Source: Clostridia bacterium
GTDB taxonomy: Bacteria > Bacillota > Clostridia > Christensenellales > UBA1242
Reading direction: 5' to 3'
NCBI GenBank assembly: GCA_023228225.1
Contig: JALOBO010000099.1
Coordinates: 1 to 5,672 of the forward strand
Length of the DNA: 5,672 nucleotides
Position 1 is the stretch's first letter, and each line of letters starts with the position of its first letter. Position numbers and translations under genes: made by a program. Of this stretch, positions 5,180-5,672 are shown in pieces. The notes under the pieces were generated by a model. It was not told the DNA's origin and made no database searches. It saw only the letters and a list, made by a program, of their open reading frames with translations.

Positions 5180-5320
5180 CTATTTTTTCTTTTTGGTTTT
5201 AGCTTGCCTTTGCACACTATAGGCAATGGCTACAGCCTGCTTCGGGTCTTTGCCAGCCTTAACTTCGGTTGCTATATTCTTTTGCAATGATTTCTTTGAT
5301 TTGCCTTTTGATAATGGCAT
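5180..5320 (-). CDS. Small basic phage protein with KQAVAIAYS motif, 46 aa
   Basis: 46 aa from ATG 5320, with a GAGGTAA site 7 nt upstream, 16 nt after the stop of the minor capsid gene. The sequence opens [20 protein letters not shown], then [19 protein letters not shown], and ends in a run of lysines. The [13 protein letters not shown] core is a well-known signature of very small proteins found in many phages next to head genes. It is extremely lysine-rich, with a predicted helix ([16 protein letters not shown]). The role is unknown; nucleic-acid or capsid-interior binding is a charge-based guess. It is too short for ordinary ORF cut-offs, but the conserved motif and good ribosome binding site make it a real gene. 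Confidence 0.82.
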   Translation of the reverse strand: MPLSKGKSKKSLQKNIATEVKAGKDPKQAVAIAYSVQRQAKTKKKK

Positions 5321-5336
5321 TTTAATTACCTCGCTT

Positions 5337-5672
5337 TTATTTTTTAGCTATTCGTTCACGTTGGTACTGCCGTGTAAGCCCAGTTCCTTTCAAAAAGTCT
5401 CTCTGCTTTTTTTGCCATTCGGTTACTTTTGAAGTAGCAGCCGAATCATCAACGCCGCCAGCCTTTAATGTTTCAGAACGTTTTTTCCATGAGCGTATTT
5501 GCCTTTCGTTGTATCTTTGAATTTGCTCATTTTTATATGTTGTTTCATCGTACTTTTCTTCCGGGAGTTGCTCAGAAACACCCTCAACATAAGGGAAAAA
5601 CGAATGTCGGCAGTTAGCACCGCATAGTCCAGTAACATCACCGTAATCTGTAGCTTCAACTAAGCTTTGATA
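5337..5672 (-). CDS. Phage minor capsid protein (Phage_min_cap2 type), C-terminal 111 residues only
   Basis: The frame is open from the right edge (TAT at 5672) to TAA at 5339-5337, so the N-terminal part lies outside the window. The visible part begins [20 protein letters not shown] and contains [20 protein letters not shown], the conserved C-x-x-x-C-R-H-S-F-x-P segment of the minor capsid protein 2 family. It then runs through a charged helical tail ([40 protein letters not shown]). Full-length members are several hundred residues, often about 350-450, and are encoded just after the portal. They are thought to sit inside the head near the portal and help assembly. Position upstream of the scaffold agrees. 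The C-terminal family motif makes this a confident call although most of the protein is unseen. Confidence 0.88.
   Translation of the reverse strand, partial: YQSLVEATDYGDVTGLCGANCRHSFFPYVEGVSEQLPEEKYDETTYKNEQIQRYNERQIRSWKKRSETLKAGGVDDSAATSKVTEWQKKQRDFLKGTGLTRQYQRERIAKK

Noticed and set aside
5465..5659. 64-aa minus-strand frame at the right edge
   Set aside because: Shadow of the minor capsid protein, whose own frame carries the family motif [14 protein letters not shown].
1..5672. CRISPR array, tRNA, IS element, attachment site
   Set aside because: No regularly spaced repeats, tRNA-like cloverleaf, transposase or long terminal repeats were seen on either strand.

Overview
The window is a block of bacteriophage or prophage head genes, all on the minus strand, so it reads from right (5672) to left (1). 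The order is a conserved head-module order: C-terminus of a minor capsid protein (Phage_min_cap2 type), a run of small accessory genes, a GP20-type scaffold, a P22-like/HK97-fold major capsid protein, a head-tail connector, a second head-completion protein, and the first 329 codons of a beta-helix appendage protein that runs off the left edge. No plus-strand gene is supported. Strong AGGAGG-type ribosome binding sites, tight packing and moderate GC point to a phage of a low-to-moderate GC Bacillota host (a Negativicutes or Clostridia host would fit), but the sequence does not fix the species. There are no integrase, tRNA or bacterial genes, so a free phage and a prophage cannot be told apart here.

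Right part (5672-3577): after the minor capsid protein come seven small genes. Two encode 46-residue basic proteins (5320-5180 and 4664-4524), one a 136-residue unknown (5123-4713), then three acidic or mixed small proteins with non-ATG starts (GTG 4521, TTG 4334, GTG 4061), and finally an 84-residue DUF2829 protein (3831-3577). DUF2829 is the family of Tad2, a phage protein that sequesters the immune signal of Thoeris. This stretch is the accessory part of the window. It contains several hairpins: two look like intrinsic terminators (around 4682-4714 and 3863-3888), and two others lie between the DUF2829 gene and the scaffold gene.

Left part (3473-1): this is the conserved assembly core. The scaffold (173 aa) would direct polymerisation of the major capsid protein (361 aa), which carries a C-terminal domain of about 90 residues beyond the HK97 core. 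The 131-aa connector and the 146-aa DUF6751-like protein follow, overlapping by 4 nt (ATGA), and would close the portal vertex or join head and tail. The last gene has a pectate-lyase-like parallel beta-helix signature and is probably a virion fibre or spike.

No stretch over 300 bases lacks a gene; the longest gap is 3474-3576. The most interesting point is a candidate counter-immunity gene (DUF2829/Tad2-like) inside the head operon, bracketed by hairpins and a repeated GCCTAAA motif.
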